The notes beneath the pieces were generated by a model. That model was not told where the DNA came from. It did not search any database and saw only the letters and a list, made by a program, of their open reading frames with translations. Shown piece after piece: positions 10,099 through 20,185 of a stretch of DNA of 64,000 bases; position 1 is the stretch's first letter, and each line of letters starts with the position of its first letter. Origin of the DNA: Dermanyssus gallinae (taxonomy: Eukaryota; Arthropoda; Arachnida; Mesostigmata; Dermanyssidae); NCBI GenBank assembly GCA_003439945.1, contig QVRM01002040.1, positions 174,001 through 238,000 of the forward strand. The letters are read 5' to 3'. Position numbers and translations under genes: made by a program.

Positions 10099-12895
10099 TC
10101 ACTGAGCCAGCCTGGCCAGTGATTCAACTCTGGGGCACTCCCCCGCATGATATCTCCCACAAGCTCTCCCACACCTGTTACAGATACATTCTTCTGTCGG
10201 CTCATGGTACCCTTGAGTTTTACAGAGAACATGGTGGAAGCCATGCACTGCATAGCGTACTACCACACTTCGGTTGGAGTGATGCAGTCCCTTCCACGCA
10301 TTGTTTGTCATTGCACCCGTACTACAGAAGTCGGGGTCCACGTCTGACAATCTCACCTCCCACTGACAGATAAAGTCCCTGTTGGCCTGTGTTTCCGGCA
10401 ACCGGAACTGGCGTTGCAGGTCCTCTATGAAGAGCGGGGTACCGGCGAGTAAATAGACCAGACGATTGCGGCATGACGTGTGGAGGCCGAGCACTCGCTT
10501 GAGAAAGGCGGGTTTCACTCGATCAAGCCTCGCGAGCTGGGCCACGCTCAAGTTCTCCCAAATAAGCTGTATGCCGTAGGATGCCGTGGGCGCGATCTTA
10601 AGGTTGAAAAGTTTTAGCGCCGCGTTAAGGGAGAGAAGCGTGGGTTTCCCAATTCCGAGGCCTGCTACGAGGGCTTTTCTGACCCTCTCGGCGATGTGCT
10701 CCGTAAACGACGTACCGGAGGTCGGGAGAGAGAGGCCAAATTACGGAAAGTTGTTTACATACTCCAGTGGTGTGGAGTACAACCGTAGCTCATCGCTGGT
10801 TGCAAGTCGATCAGCTTTACGGAACTTCATGGCCTTGGTCTTGCCGATGTTGATCTCGAGTCCTACATCCGCCACGTACTGCTCGAGCCTCGCTAGGCTC
10901 TGCTGCACCTCGAATCGGCTTGTTCCATATATCGCGAGATCGTCTGCGTATAGCAGAATGTCTGGGCGGACGGACTCTCGAGTGCCCACGATGCGTCGCG
11001 AAAGATCGTTGAGCAGGATGGAAAACAGCAGCGGACTTAAGTTGTCCCCCTGCGCGACTCCCGTCGTTTGCACAAAGGGGCACAACTCAGCCACCCCATC
11101 CTGTATGGTGATCGGGTTTTCCTGCAGGATTGCCCCGATGAGCTGGAGGATGTTGGCAGGCACGCCCGCTTCAGCCAACTTGAAGATAATCTTGTCTCTG
11201 GGAGCTCCATCAAAGGCCGAGCGGAAATCCACAAAGACGGCGTACAGAAATTGCTTGGCGTGCCTAGACTGCATCACTCCCCGAACCCTGGCCAGCAGAA
11301 TCTCACACGCAGTCAGTGTGGACCTCCCTGCGCGGAAGCCGTGCTGCTCTTTCGGGATGGCGCCGAGAGTCTCGAGGAAGTGAGACTGAGAGAAGTGAGG
11401 ATGGCAGAGAGCACCTTGTAGCAGCAGCTCTTTTTGGCGATCCCACGCCACGAGCTGGGCTCTCTGGGGTTGCTCTTTCCCTTCGGGATGACTGCTTGAT
11501 GAGCACTCTGCCAGTCGCTGGGGAGGCGACCTTCGCGCAGACTAGCGTTGAAAAGGGCGGTCCAGCAATGAGCAAGTACCATGGCCTTCTTGAGGTGCTC
11601 ATTACGGACTTGGACGGGACCGGCGGCCTTGTTGAGACGGAGTCGTTGCATGGCGCCAAGCACCTCGGTGAGAGAAAACTCTGCGGAGAGTGAATCACGT
11701 AGCAGCATTGTTTTCTCGTCCCAGGCCGCTTCGTAGTGGAGGATGCCGCGCGGGATGGTGTCGGCCGACGCAAACATGCGGCTGAAGTGGGAGATGAGCG
11801 CCGATAAGTTGATAGGGCAGGTGGGAGATCCCTGTCGGCGGAGCCACTTGTACGGTTGTCGCTCTGCCTCATCCAACAGTGCGGACTCCTTTTGTTCCAG
11901 GTACTTGGCGCGTTCAGCTTTGTACGTCCGGCGACACCAACTTTTGAGAATGATAAAAAGTGGCCGCATCCTCGGGTAAAGTGCGGCTAGGAGGCGAGCG
12001 CTGAGCTGAGCCTGGTTGGCTGCTTTGCACGCACTGTTGAACCATGGACTCCCCCTTCTTCTTCTTGGCTTACTAAGACCAGCTGCGTATCTCAACAGCT
12101 CCGTAAGAGCTTTGGCATATTGGTCAATGCCTGGAGCTCCCGGCACGGGGAAGACCTCGTGAAGGCGTTCCCGTAGGTGGTGCAAGCTAATATGCTTGGC
12201 CAGCGGAGGTGGGCGGGGAGCAGGAGTCCTAACAGCTGGCAGGAAGACTCTCACAGCCGTTGGCAGATGATTCTTGAAATGTCCTCCGCTGCGGAGGGGG
12301 TTGTCAACACCGAGGTAGGAGACCTGCTCGGATGGCAAACTTACCGCAAATACATCTATGACAGATGATCCCATGTGCCCCTCGAAGGTTGGGCTTGCAG
12401 GATCGGTGACAACCCAACAGCCCGAGTCGGCCAGGGTGTCCAGGAGAATTCTCGTGCGCAGATCGGCCGGGCGGTCCAGCCTACTGTTGAAATCGCCGGT
12501 GACGATGATGGGCGCATCGCTGTCCAGCGCACTGAAGCACCGGGTCAGCTTTTCAACCAGCACCGTCGAGTTCTCCTTGGACGGCGGACGCACGTAGCCT
12601 GCGATTATGTTTAGCCGCAAACCCTGGATTACGACCATGTCTTCCTCAGCAAGAAGCACCTCAACATCGCCCAGCCGCTGGTTATAGCACACGGAGACAC
12701 CGCCGCTGGGTCGGCCGGGACCTGCAGGCCGGATTGCGGGGGAGTGCGCGCAGTAGAAGCCGGGGATGTTGAAGGAGGTCGTGGCCCAAGTCTCCGTCAG
12801 CACAAGAACGTCAATGCCCTCAAACGCGGAGGGCGCGAGGAGGTCGAGTGTCCGAATCCCCTCGCAGTTCCATTGTGCAATTAGGAGCGGTTCCC
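10099..12895 (-). pseudogene. LINE ORF2: endonuclease and reverse transcriptase, frame-shifted
   Basis: Reading right to left: an APE-type endonuclease starts near 12895 with QWNCEG, then LTETW, SGGVSVCY and GDFNSR. The reverse transcriptase follows with HGFRAGRST, FVDFRSAFD, GVAQGDNLSPLLF and the catalytic YADD in ILLYADDLAIYG (near 10920-10960). The thumb comes next, then a C-terminal CNRCGRACGRYHAGEC zinc knuckle before the stop at 10099. The frame breaks near 11310-11450 and again near 10550-10740, so the copy is dead. It would encode the protein that nicks the target DNA and copies the element's RNA there. Confidence 0.88.
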
Positions 12896-13695
12896 ATTGC
12901 GGCCCCTCCCCTTGCTCCGGGGCCTGCTGCGGCGGGTGCTGTCCCGAAGAGCCGCGGCGAGGTGGTCGTACAGAGTGTCCCTCGGCGCGCGGAACTCCGA
13001 GTTGTCCTGCCTGTCCTTCTGGTGCTTCGCTTCGTAGCGGGGACGGTGGCGGCGCCGAGTTTGAGCACCTCGGATCTCGCCAGGAGATCGGTTGGAGCTC
13101 TGGGAGGATCTCTCGCGCAGAAGCTGCCGGAGAGCAGTCTTGATGCCGTCCACGGCGCTCTTGTCCACGCTGTGTTTGTCCTTCGTGCCCGAGTGCTTGG
13201 ACTGATGGGTAGTTTGGTCGTTGCTGACCTTGGATCTCTTAGGGACACCCCTAAAAAATCTTTTACCCCTCGGGCGATCGCCAGGGCCGTTTTCTTGGCC
13301 GGCTCACCCTTGTAGCTGTAGGAGCCGCGTTCAACCACCTGACGCTGGATCTGGGTGAGGGGCACGTACACGAAGCCGGCAGCCGCGGCGCGCAGCGAGA
13401 GGGCCTCGTTGGCAGCCTTGCAGTCTTGGTTGAAAAGCGGGACGGAGAGCACGCTCAGCTGGGATCCAGGGCGGACTACCTTGAGCTGTTTGGCGAACTC
13501 CACCGTGGCCTCGATGAAGTCGTTGCCCTCAAAGTTGCCACACTCGTGGTAGCCGGCGTGAAGCGCTACGCAGACAGGACCGGGGGCGGCCTTCTCGATG
13601 GCGTCCTCGGCCTCCTTAATGATGTCCTTGATGCCCGGCTTTGAGCAGCTGCGCGAAATGAAGATATATATTTCAGTAGAAGTTTTATTAACCAA
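12881..13695 (-). pseudogene. LINE ORF1 fragment with esterase-like domain
   Basis: The first part (about 13695-13250) contains VCVALHAGYHECGNFEGNDF followed by VVRPGSQLSVLSVPL, a pattern like the SGNH-hydrolase/esterase domain found in ORF1 of CR1-type elements. A frame shift near 13240 moves the rest into another frame (13168-12881), rich in Arg, Ser and Gln, ending at a stop just upstream of ORF2. The N terminus is missing because of 5' truncation. The esterase reading is an inference from pattern only. Confidence 0.6.
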
Positions 13696-13705
13696 TTATT
13701 GATTT

Positions 13706-13710
<5 letters not shown>

Positions 13711-13761
<51 letters not shown>
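13711..13761. repeat. (TA)n microsatellite at the LINE / mariner border
   Basis: TA tract between the truncated LINE and the minus-strand mariner. Confidence 0.95.
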
Positions 13762-13763
<2 letters not shown>

Positions 13764-13768
13764 ATATA

Positions 13769-15057
13769 CAGGTAGTTCCACACGTTTTTAAAATGAAAAC
13801 CAAGAATTTTCCATATCTTGTTTTTAATTTTTTCTTATTTGATATACTCCTCGAGAAGCTCAATACACTTTTCCAACCGAGATTTCAGAGCATTTATACC
13901 TCTTGAGTAAAATTCTGCGTCTTTAGACTGAAAATAGGCATTGACAGCAGTTGTAACCTCTTCATTGCTGGAAAAACGCTTTCCACCAAGACGATTCTTC
14001 AAATGTCTGAAGAGGAAATAATCAGAGGGGGCCAGGTCTGGAGAATAGGAAGGTTGTTCAATAAGTTCGAACCTCAGTTGGGCCAGTTTTGCCGTTGCTT
14101 GCCGCGACTTGTGTGCGGGAGCAATGTCCTGGTGAAACAGGACAACCTTCTTCTGCAAAGCGGGCCGTTTCACGATGAGTTCTTGCTTCAGGCAGTCCAA
14201 CAGTCTTGCATAATATTCTCCCGTGATCGTTTTACCGCTCTCAAGGTAGTCGACCAGAATTATTCCACGTTGGTCCCAAAAAACCGTAGCCATCATCTTT
14301 CCGGCCGATGCCGTTGTCCGCACCCTCTTCGGAGGTCCTTCACCAGGTGCACACGATTGGCGAAATGCTTCTTGGGTCTCGGAAGTGTAGTGATGGACCC
14401 AGCTTTCATCGACGGTCACGAATCTGCGCCAAGAATCCGACGGATTTTTCGACATCTTGGCCAAATTTCGCTGTGAAGCGGAAACACGCGGGTCTGTTTG
14501 GCCTTGGTTGAGCAAATGCGGCACTCATTTTACTCTGAGTTTTTTCATCTTCAAGCTCTCGTGCAGGATGAAATGCACACTACCCAAACTGATCCCAAGG
14601 CCTCCGATATCTCCTTAATGTTCACTCGCTTATCTGCGGCAACGATTTTCCGCACTTTTTCCACGTTTTCCTCATCAGTTGCCGTTTTTGGGCATCCTGA
14701 ACGTAGTTCATCCTCGGTGCTCCTGCGACCTCTTTTTAACTCATTAATCCAGTTGGAAACAGTGGCAAAATATGGCGCAGAGTCACCGTACACCTCGTCT
14801 AACTTAGTTTTCACTTGGGTCGCATTCCAACTTTTGAAATAAAAACGCTTGATAACCACTCGAAACTCTTTTTTCTCAATTTTTCAAAATCACGCCGATA
14901 CGTTGCACGGGAAAAGCGATCAAACGAAATCACAACGGCCAATCACCATAATATTTTGACTGCTAGCATTCGAAAAGTTGCCGTTTCCAATAGCGGTGAA
15001 AGCGCGAAAAAATTCGAATTCTGAAAAGCTAATTTTAAGAGCTTGTAGAACTACCTG
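13769..15057 (-). mobile_element. mariner element, near full length
   Basis: Ends CAGGTAGTTCCACACG and, inverted, CAGGTAGTTCTACAAGC bound 1,289 bp, the normal size for mariner. TA dinucleotides flank both ends and both sides merge into TA-rich sequence. It carries one minus-strand transposase with few lesions, so it is among the youngest copies here. Confidence 0.9.
13835..14890 (-). pseudogene. mariner transposase with frameshift and early stop
   Basis: N-terminal helix-turn-helix part 14859-14551 (VYGDSAPYFATVSNW, then GCPKTATDEENVEKV). Catalytic part 14524-13835 with VDESW, HQDIAPAHKS and YSPDLAPSDYFLF, ending LEEYIK and stop. All three catalytic aspartates are present, but the usual HQDN reads HQDI. 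The two parts are in different frames near 14560-14600, and the second frame has a TGA (near 14525) where a tryptophan codon is usual. The position expected for the start ATG reads ATT. The copy is therefore inactive but recent. Confidence 0.88.
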
Positions 15058-15059
15058 TA

Positions 15060-15490
15060 TATATATAAAAAAAACTGGAAAATATTTCGAGAGCGATATA
15101 CGGAATTGTAGAGCTCTTTGAAGCAATGGGGCATGCTCTCGGAGAGGTTTTCTTTCCCAGTGAGAGCGAAATTACTAAAATTTGTGACACTGGTGTTGTT
15201 GCTCGAAATAGGAGCACAAAATGTTAGCACGACAACCAGCTATGGAAAAGCGCATCTTTCAGGCAGTAGCCGATCGTTATTCAGCAAGCACACTGGAAGT
15301 GGCCCAAAAGGTTGGCGCGAGTCGCAGTACTGTTCACAGAGTATTCAGAGTCGAACGACTGTTTCCGTACCGACCGCACTTAAGAAAGACTGCGGTGTGC
15401 GCGTGTTCCATTGTACATTGGCATATGTCCTGCCGCCTAGACATTGTTGGTCGAATGTGTCGCCGTCTTAATAGTTTTACTCCGAAGTCA
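15060..15490 (+). pseudogene. Tc1/mariner-type transposase N-terminus, fold-back family 1 relative
   Basis: Bases 15070-15220 match the arm of the 7340-8155 fold-back element. They are followed by an ORF at 15221 with AVADRYSASTLEVAQKVGAS and RSTVHRVFRVERLFPYRPH, a helix-turn-helix pattern of Tc1/mariner transposases. The frame then loses similarity and stops near 15496. This looks like the protein-coding member of family 1, decayed. A later piece of a similar transposase survives at 29404-29690. Confidence 0.6.
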
Positions 15491-15496
15491 CTATGA

Positions 15497-16640
15497 CCGT
15501 CCGATGAAAGTCTCGACTCTTCTTCGGCACTTGGCTCTGAAGCTCTTACTACGGGAGTTGGGTTGAATGCCGTTCGGAGGGCATCCTCAAGCATTCGGCG
15601 TAAATCGAGTACCATGAGGTCGCTAGCAGCCTCAGTAAACCTCGGTTGAATGGAAGCGCTTGGAGCATGCCAAGAGCTCTCACTCAATGGTACTTTCGAT
15701 GCGGACTACAAGTAAATCGATCGAAGATGGATTAACTTTCTCGATGATCGCCGCCAGCAGCTTACAACTGAGGTGCAAAGCGTGGACAATTGCAGAAGTC
15801 GCAGTCGTTTCGAAGGCGATTGGTAGAACCGCAACGGCAATTGCGGGGTTTTCCCGATGGGAAGTCCCAGCACTGGTGTCGCTCTGGGTAGAGTTTTTAG
15901 GCCCATGCGAACTTCCTTTAAGAATTCAACGCAAGAAAAATCAGAATGGCTTGATACGTGTGCACAACAGTGTCAGTCCTCATGTTTTGCATCAGACTTA
16001 TGTGGCGGTGCGTCGGTGACCAAAGATCTCAGAGCATGCTGACTGGTTGCATCACTAACTGTAGAGTGCACTCCGCAGATTTCTCCGTTACAGTTGATAT
16101 CTGCCCGCTAACTCTCGTTGAGACTGGTACATCTCTGACTGACGTTGGACTTAACAGCGTTCTGTTAACCCATTCAGAGACTATTGCCAATTCACCCGCA
16201 CGAGTGAAACAAGGCTTCCTTGAGGTGATCCGTTATGTCCACACACAGACGTCGTCTCCAGCAAATTATTCTCAGCGGCAAAATTATCGCCTGCATTTTT
16301 TCTTTGTTATAATTTTTGGTGATATCTTATCTTTTGTTGTTCTTCCCGCGCCTATGACATTTTAACTTTTAGTGATTTCTACCCCCAGCGCATCTCCTTC
16401 AGCCACAACTTCGATGTCAACCAGCAGCACGAGAACTGTACCCGCGCCGCTTCTTTACGATTTCTAGCATTAACCCCTTTGCCAGCCACCGCTCCGGACT
16501 CATCAGTTATCTCCACTGTGTCACCACTCTCCATGGCGTATCAGCGGATTCGGCAAAGGTTGTCCGCACTATGTCGTCCTTTGCGCCGCTCTCGTCATTG
16601 ACGGCTTCTCGCGTTGCGGTGGGCTCGTGGCTTGCCGGTT
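15497..16640. other. unassigned sequence, probably decayed transposon
   Basis: Mixed-composition DNA with a 119-codon open frame (15660-16019, +) that I do not recognise. It lies between the transposase remnant and a dispersed repeat. Confidence 0.3.
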
Positions 16641-17110
16641 GGCAATTGGTACCTCAGCAAGGTTTCTGTATTGTATTGTTACATTTTTATACATTTAATA
16701 AACAATACTCCTATTCTGTACGTTTTAGTAAACTCCGTATTTTACAAACAAGTCATTCGTCAGGCTTGGAAAATGCGTTCATCTATGAATATTAATGACT
16801 ACGTTGGCACATTTTACGGCCTAATCTGATCGGCCTGATCGTTATCCGACCCGAAGCTAATAGTACAGCATGGAGTACGTAGGTGTTCCGCAATACAGGG
16901 CAGACGTGTTTCGAAGTTCCACCAAGGCTCGCGAAGTCCAAAGTCGTTCGCGCCACGTCGAGGCTGTCAAGGCTGTTAATTTCAAACCAGTCAGATATGC
17001 AATGTACGGGAATCCATGTTGGCATTTGTCTATTTTGCGCTGTTCTCAAGTAGCGAGTATCAAAATGCAGCGTGCGGATTGAATCCATGTGGGTCTATAC
17101 TAACCTAAAG
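16640..17110. repeat. dispersed repeat, copy A
   Basis: Shares scattered blocks with 20440-20930, for example CTCCGTATTTT near 16732, TTGTCTATTTTGCG near 17025 and AAAATGCAGCGTG near 17062. The interior is less alignable. Possibly a diverged non-autonomous element. Confidence 0.4.
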
Positions 17111-17179
17111 GCTAGTCAAGGGAAATAACCTTATACTACCCGCCGCTTTTATCTACAATGAGAGAGATTTATCTACCTC

Positions 17180-17640
17180 TTTTAGATAGATGTATGCGGT
17201 CAAAGAGCTCAGGGCCCGATAAGGTCACTATGAGCACTAGAACTAGCCATTCCCTGGGCGGAAACTCTGCGATTTATGTAAAGGAATTATAAAAGAGGGC
17301 AGATGCCTAAAGTCTGGCAGGTCACCAGGCTTTCTCTCCTGCTCAAGAATAGGTATGGTAAGGACAAGCAAGATTTAAATCCCTGTCGTGGTGTGGCGTC
17401 AGAGCGCACATTGAGGAAATATTAATTATTCTGCCGACTAAACACGTGGCTGAAGAGGCTCTTCCACTGGAACAATTCGGATATAAAAAGGGTCGAGACA
17501 CCCGTCATACAATTCACGTTTTCCAGTCAGAAATCGAGCGAGCTGTTGTGTATAGAGCGCGGTTCTCAATATCTGGTATGTTCAAGCGCGCTTTCACGAG
17601 GACTATAAGTTGCCAAGTCCATTGGGATGGATAAAGACAG
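17180..17640 (+). pseudogene. decayed non-LTR reverse transcriptase fragment
   Basis: Frame-broken pieces read like the start of a LINE reverse transcriptase: SSGPDKV, a W..L.LLLKNRYGKDKQDLNP stretch, then LEQFGYKKGRDTRHTI, equivalent to the QFGF+KG+ST motif. No catalytic YADD remains. It is a different lineage from the 9990-13705 element. Confidence 0.5.
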
Positions 17641-17649
17641 ATGAGGGAT

Positions 17650-17740
17650 TATGTCGAGCTCGGTAGCGTGGTGCATTCGTGTGCTCCTCGCAACCAGAGG
17701 AGATGCATAGGTGCACGAGTTCGATCCCCACCGTTGCACA
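17650..17740 (+). repeat. tRNA-like sequence, SINE candidate
   Basis: Contains an A-box-like TAGCGTGGTGC and, about 50 bp later, a B-box-like GAGTTCGATCCCC, the spacing of an RNA polymerase III promoter. It does not fold into a good tRNA cloverleaf by eye, so a tRNA-derived SINE head or a dead tRNA is likelier than a working tRNA. Confidence 0.4.
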
Positions 17741-18039
17741 TTTGTATTTATGAGGTCCGTCTCACGAAGGAGGGCAAACTTATACATGACGCATGTATAA
17801 TTTGAATAAAATAAACATAATTAAAAATAACGGAAAGGAAGACACAACAAGAAGATTCGGCAAGTAGCGATCTCCTCGACCTCGATCTTTAACGGAAAGA
17901 AGAGTACAGGTCGAGAAGCGTGGGAAGCCAAAAAAATGACTAGAAAATACGTTTACGCAAACTGAAGTATTGCCACAGCAGTCCAGCCACAAGAGATCAA
18001 AAGAAAGGAAGAAGAATGCTGAATCTATCGCTCAACTTT

Positions 18040-18275
18040 TCACGTTCCCTGTAAAGCATTTTTGTTGTTGGGTCACTTGCTTGGTTTCCAAAATTAGTCG
18101 ATCTTGATGGCACTATTAAAAATGCTTACCTGGCACACTAAATCACGCATTTTTTGAAAATGTTTGTTAGGGGGAAGTTACCGAGTTTACTGTAAAAGCA
18201 GACAATATCAAGTATGCGTTGCCAATGGATTTTTTTCTTCAATGCGGCAATCATTAAGATGGAAGCGAGTCTACC

Positions 18276-18346
<71 letters not shown>

Positions 18347-19425
18347 TGAATAGTGTTTCAGAATGGCTGTTTCGGTTCTGAGGAGTTCGTATATGAGCAG
18401 CCCCTAATTTGCATATAGGTACTTCTTCTATATATGAATATATCTTATGAGTTCTAATCATTAATACTGCTTCTGTGCACTGTGCCCAGTTTTGATATAT
18501 ATATATTCGGTCTAAAGGTGCAGAAAGGGGGAGATTACTGACAGAAGGGATACTGAGATAGAAGGTCAATCTTCGCTAAAGCGACTCTTTAGAGAATAGG
18601 AAGAGAAACGGGCTACAGAAGACCCGGTTCCCAGTTTAATGAGCAAAGCGTGCAATACATTCGCTCCGTCCACAGCAAAAAAAAGTATATATGATGTATG
18701 TGCTGGTGAATGGTTAACCACTGCTGCCTGCGCAGGAAGCGCCCTCGCTATTCGAGGGTGCCTCGCCGCTGATGGACGCTGGTCTGCGCGACCTCGAATG
18801 CACCGTAAACTATTTCGGCATTCTAGGCAGGACGTCCCCCTATCTGGCCAGTTCTACAACTGACACCGAAGGCATGGCTCGCCGTTAGCGAGTTTCGAGC
18901 CGTGAGAAAAGCCTAGTAGTACCGAGCAATTCAACGCTATCTACTGTTGATTTCCTACAGTCACTGTGTTGGCCTGTTCGTGCGCTTTGTGTTCAGTCTT
19001 TTTCTCAGACTTTCTATATATATATAAATTGACACATGTACATACGTAATGTGCCCTACGGCCTTCTTAGGGGAACACTGCATGTAAATATACAATATTG
19101 TTGTTCTCAATTCAAATAATTTATTCATACGTTCATTCATACGTTTTACAAAGCTTTCTACTCATAGATAGTATTACTTAAATAACTAATCGATCACGTG
19201 TGAAGCAAAATAGACCGTTCGACGCCGTCTAACTACGAACCATCGGTTGATATCTTTACGTGAAACTAAAGCTTACTAACTAAAGTTACGTGGTTCCGCC
19301 AGCCTTCATTCCATCAATGATATTTGCAAATAAATATGTACACGTATACATTTGTCCATATTGAGTGAGTTATCTTCCTTGTAGCCTCATCAGACCCCAG
19401 GCGTTGTGTTAATATATGTACTTAA
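18040..19425 (+). pseudogene. decayed duplicate of the THOC5 3' end
   Basis: Matches THOC5 from intron 4 to past the polyadenylation signal. Correspondences: 18170-18280 to exon 5 (6678-6780), 18700-18940 to exon 6 and its donor region (6900-7270), 19200-19275 to the last exon (8660-8745), and 19300-19425 to the 3' flank. Introns are kept, so this is a DNA duplication and not a retrocopy. The exons carry stops, indels and a lost donor (CCTAGTAG in place of CCTGGTAAG). It lacks the 7340-8541 fold-back insertions of the parent and has its own insert of about 330 bp (18346-18680). Confidence 0.82.
18281..18344. repeat. (TA)n microsatellite in THOC5 duplicate
   Basis: TA tract at the place matching 6840-6872 of the parent gene, but longer. 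Confidence 0.95.
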
Positions 19426-19495
19426 GCATACGGGGGACGAAGCGTCTCAACTAGCGCAACGATTTTGGCGATGATGCTACAGTGTGTCATTTAGC

Positions 19496-19526
<31 letters not shown>

Positions 19527-20185
19527 TATTGGAGAAGGGTCGTGGCCTATGGACGACTCTTCTGCAATATTTGTTGATTTAGTACCTTCATATAGTCATC
19601 AAACCATGTAGACCAATTTCCGGCTGTATTTATAGCTATGCGACAATATGGAAAACGATTTAAAATAATTGGATAACTTTTATCTAGGTTAATGACTATA
19701 TGAACTTACAAACCTATAAAGAATCCTGTTCATGTGCGATTTTTCTAAAACATAACAAGCCATCGGAAAAGGTAAAAATCAATCTTGCGCAATATATCTC
19801 CATAATAATCAATGGATTATTATAAAGATAACAAAAAACAACAAAGCCAATTTAACCAGATGTGGCGATTATAGTCGTGCATAAACCATATTTGCTACAT
19901 AAGGGGCCCTACGTGTTTTCCTGCGCACTTTGATTACACATTAAGTTATACTGGGTAGCGTTGCTGGCAGCTGTTGAGCAATTGCAGGTGTCGTATGACT
20001 CGAGTAGTGCTGTTGCTTTGCTTTGTTATCTGGTTCTCCTTCTTCTGCTGTGAATGAACTACGCTGCAGGGGTCATCATTACTGCGCCAGTGTACTTGTA
20101 CAGATTCTACAACGTTTTGAGCTTGCCGGAGACGGTGAACCGGAGAAAACTACTAACTACATCCCGGCCCTGGTTGTCAGTACAG
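19426..20185. other. 3' flank of MTF-1
   Basis: AT-rich sequence downstream of the MTF-1 stop, with a short TA tract at 19497-19516. I see no clear polyadenylation signal on the minus strand close to the stop. Confidence 0.4.

Larger units (their letters stand above)
9990..13705 (-). mobile_element. 5'-truncated non-LTR retrotransposon (LINE) with esterase-like ORF1
   Basis: On the minus strand the order is a partial ORF1, then ORF2 (endonuclease, reverse transcriptase, terminal zinc knuckle), then a short AT-rich 3' UTR ending near 9990-10030. The 5' side stops at the (TA)n tract 13711-13761, the usual sign of incomplete reverse transcription. GC content is well above the flanks. The combination of an SGNH/esterase-like ORF1 with APE endonuclease and RT resembles CR1/L2-group elements; the exact clade cannot be set by eye. 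Confidence 0.88.

Noticed and set aside
10586..11383. 265-codon + strand frame opposite the LINE reverse transcriptase
   Set aside because: It is antisense to a clearly recognisable YADD reverse transcriptase and shows no domain of its own.
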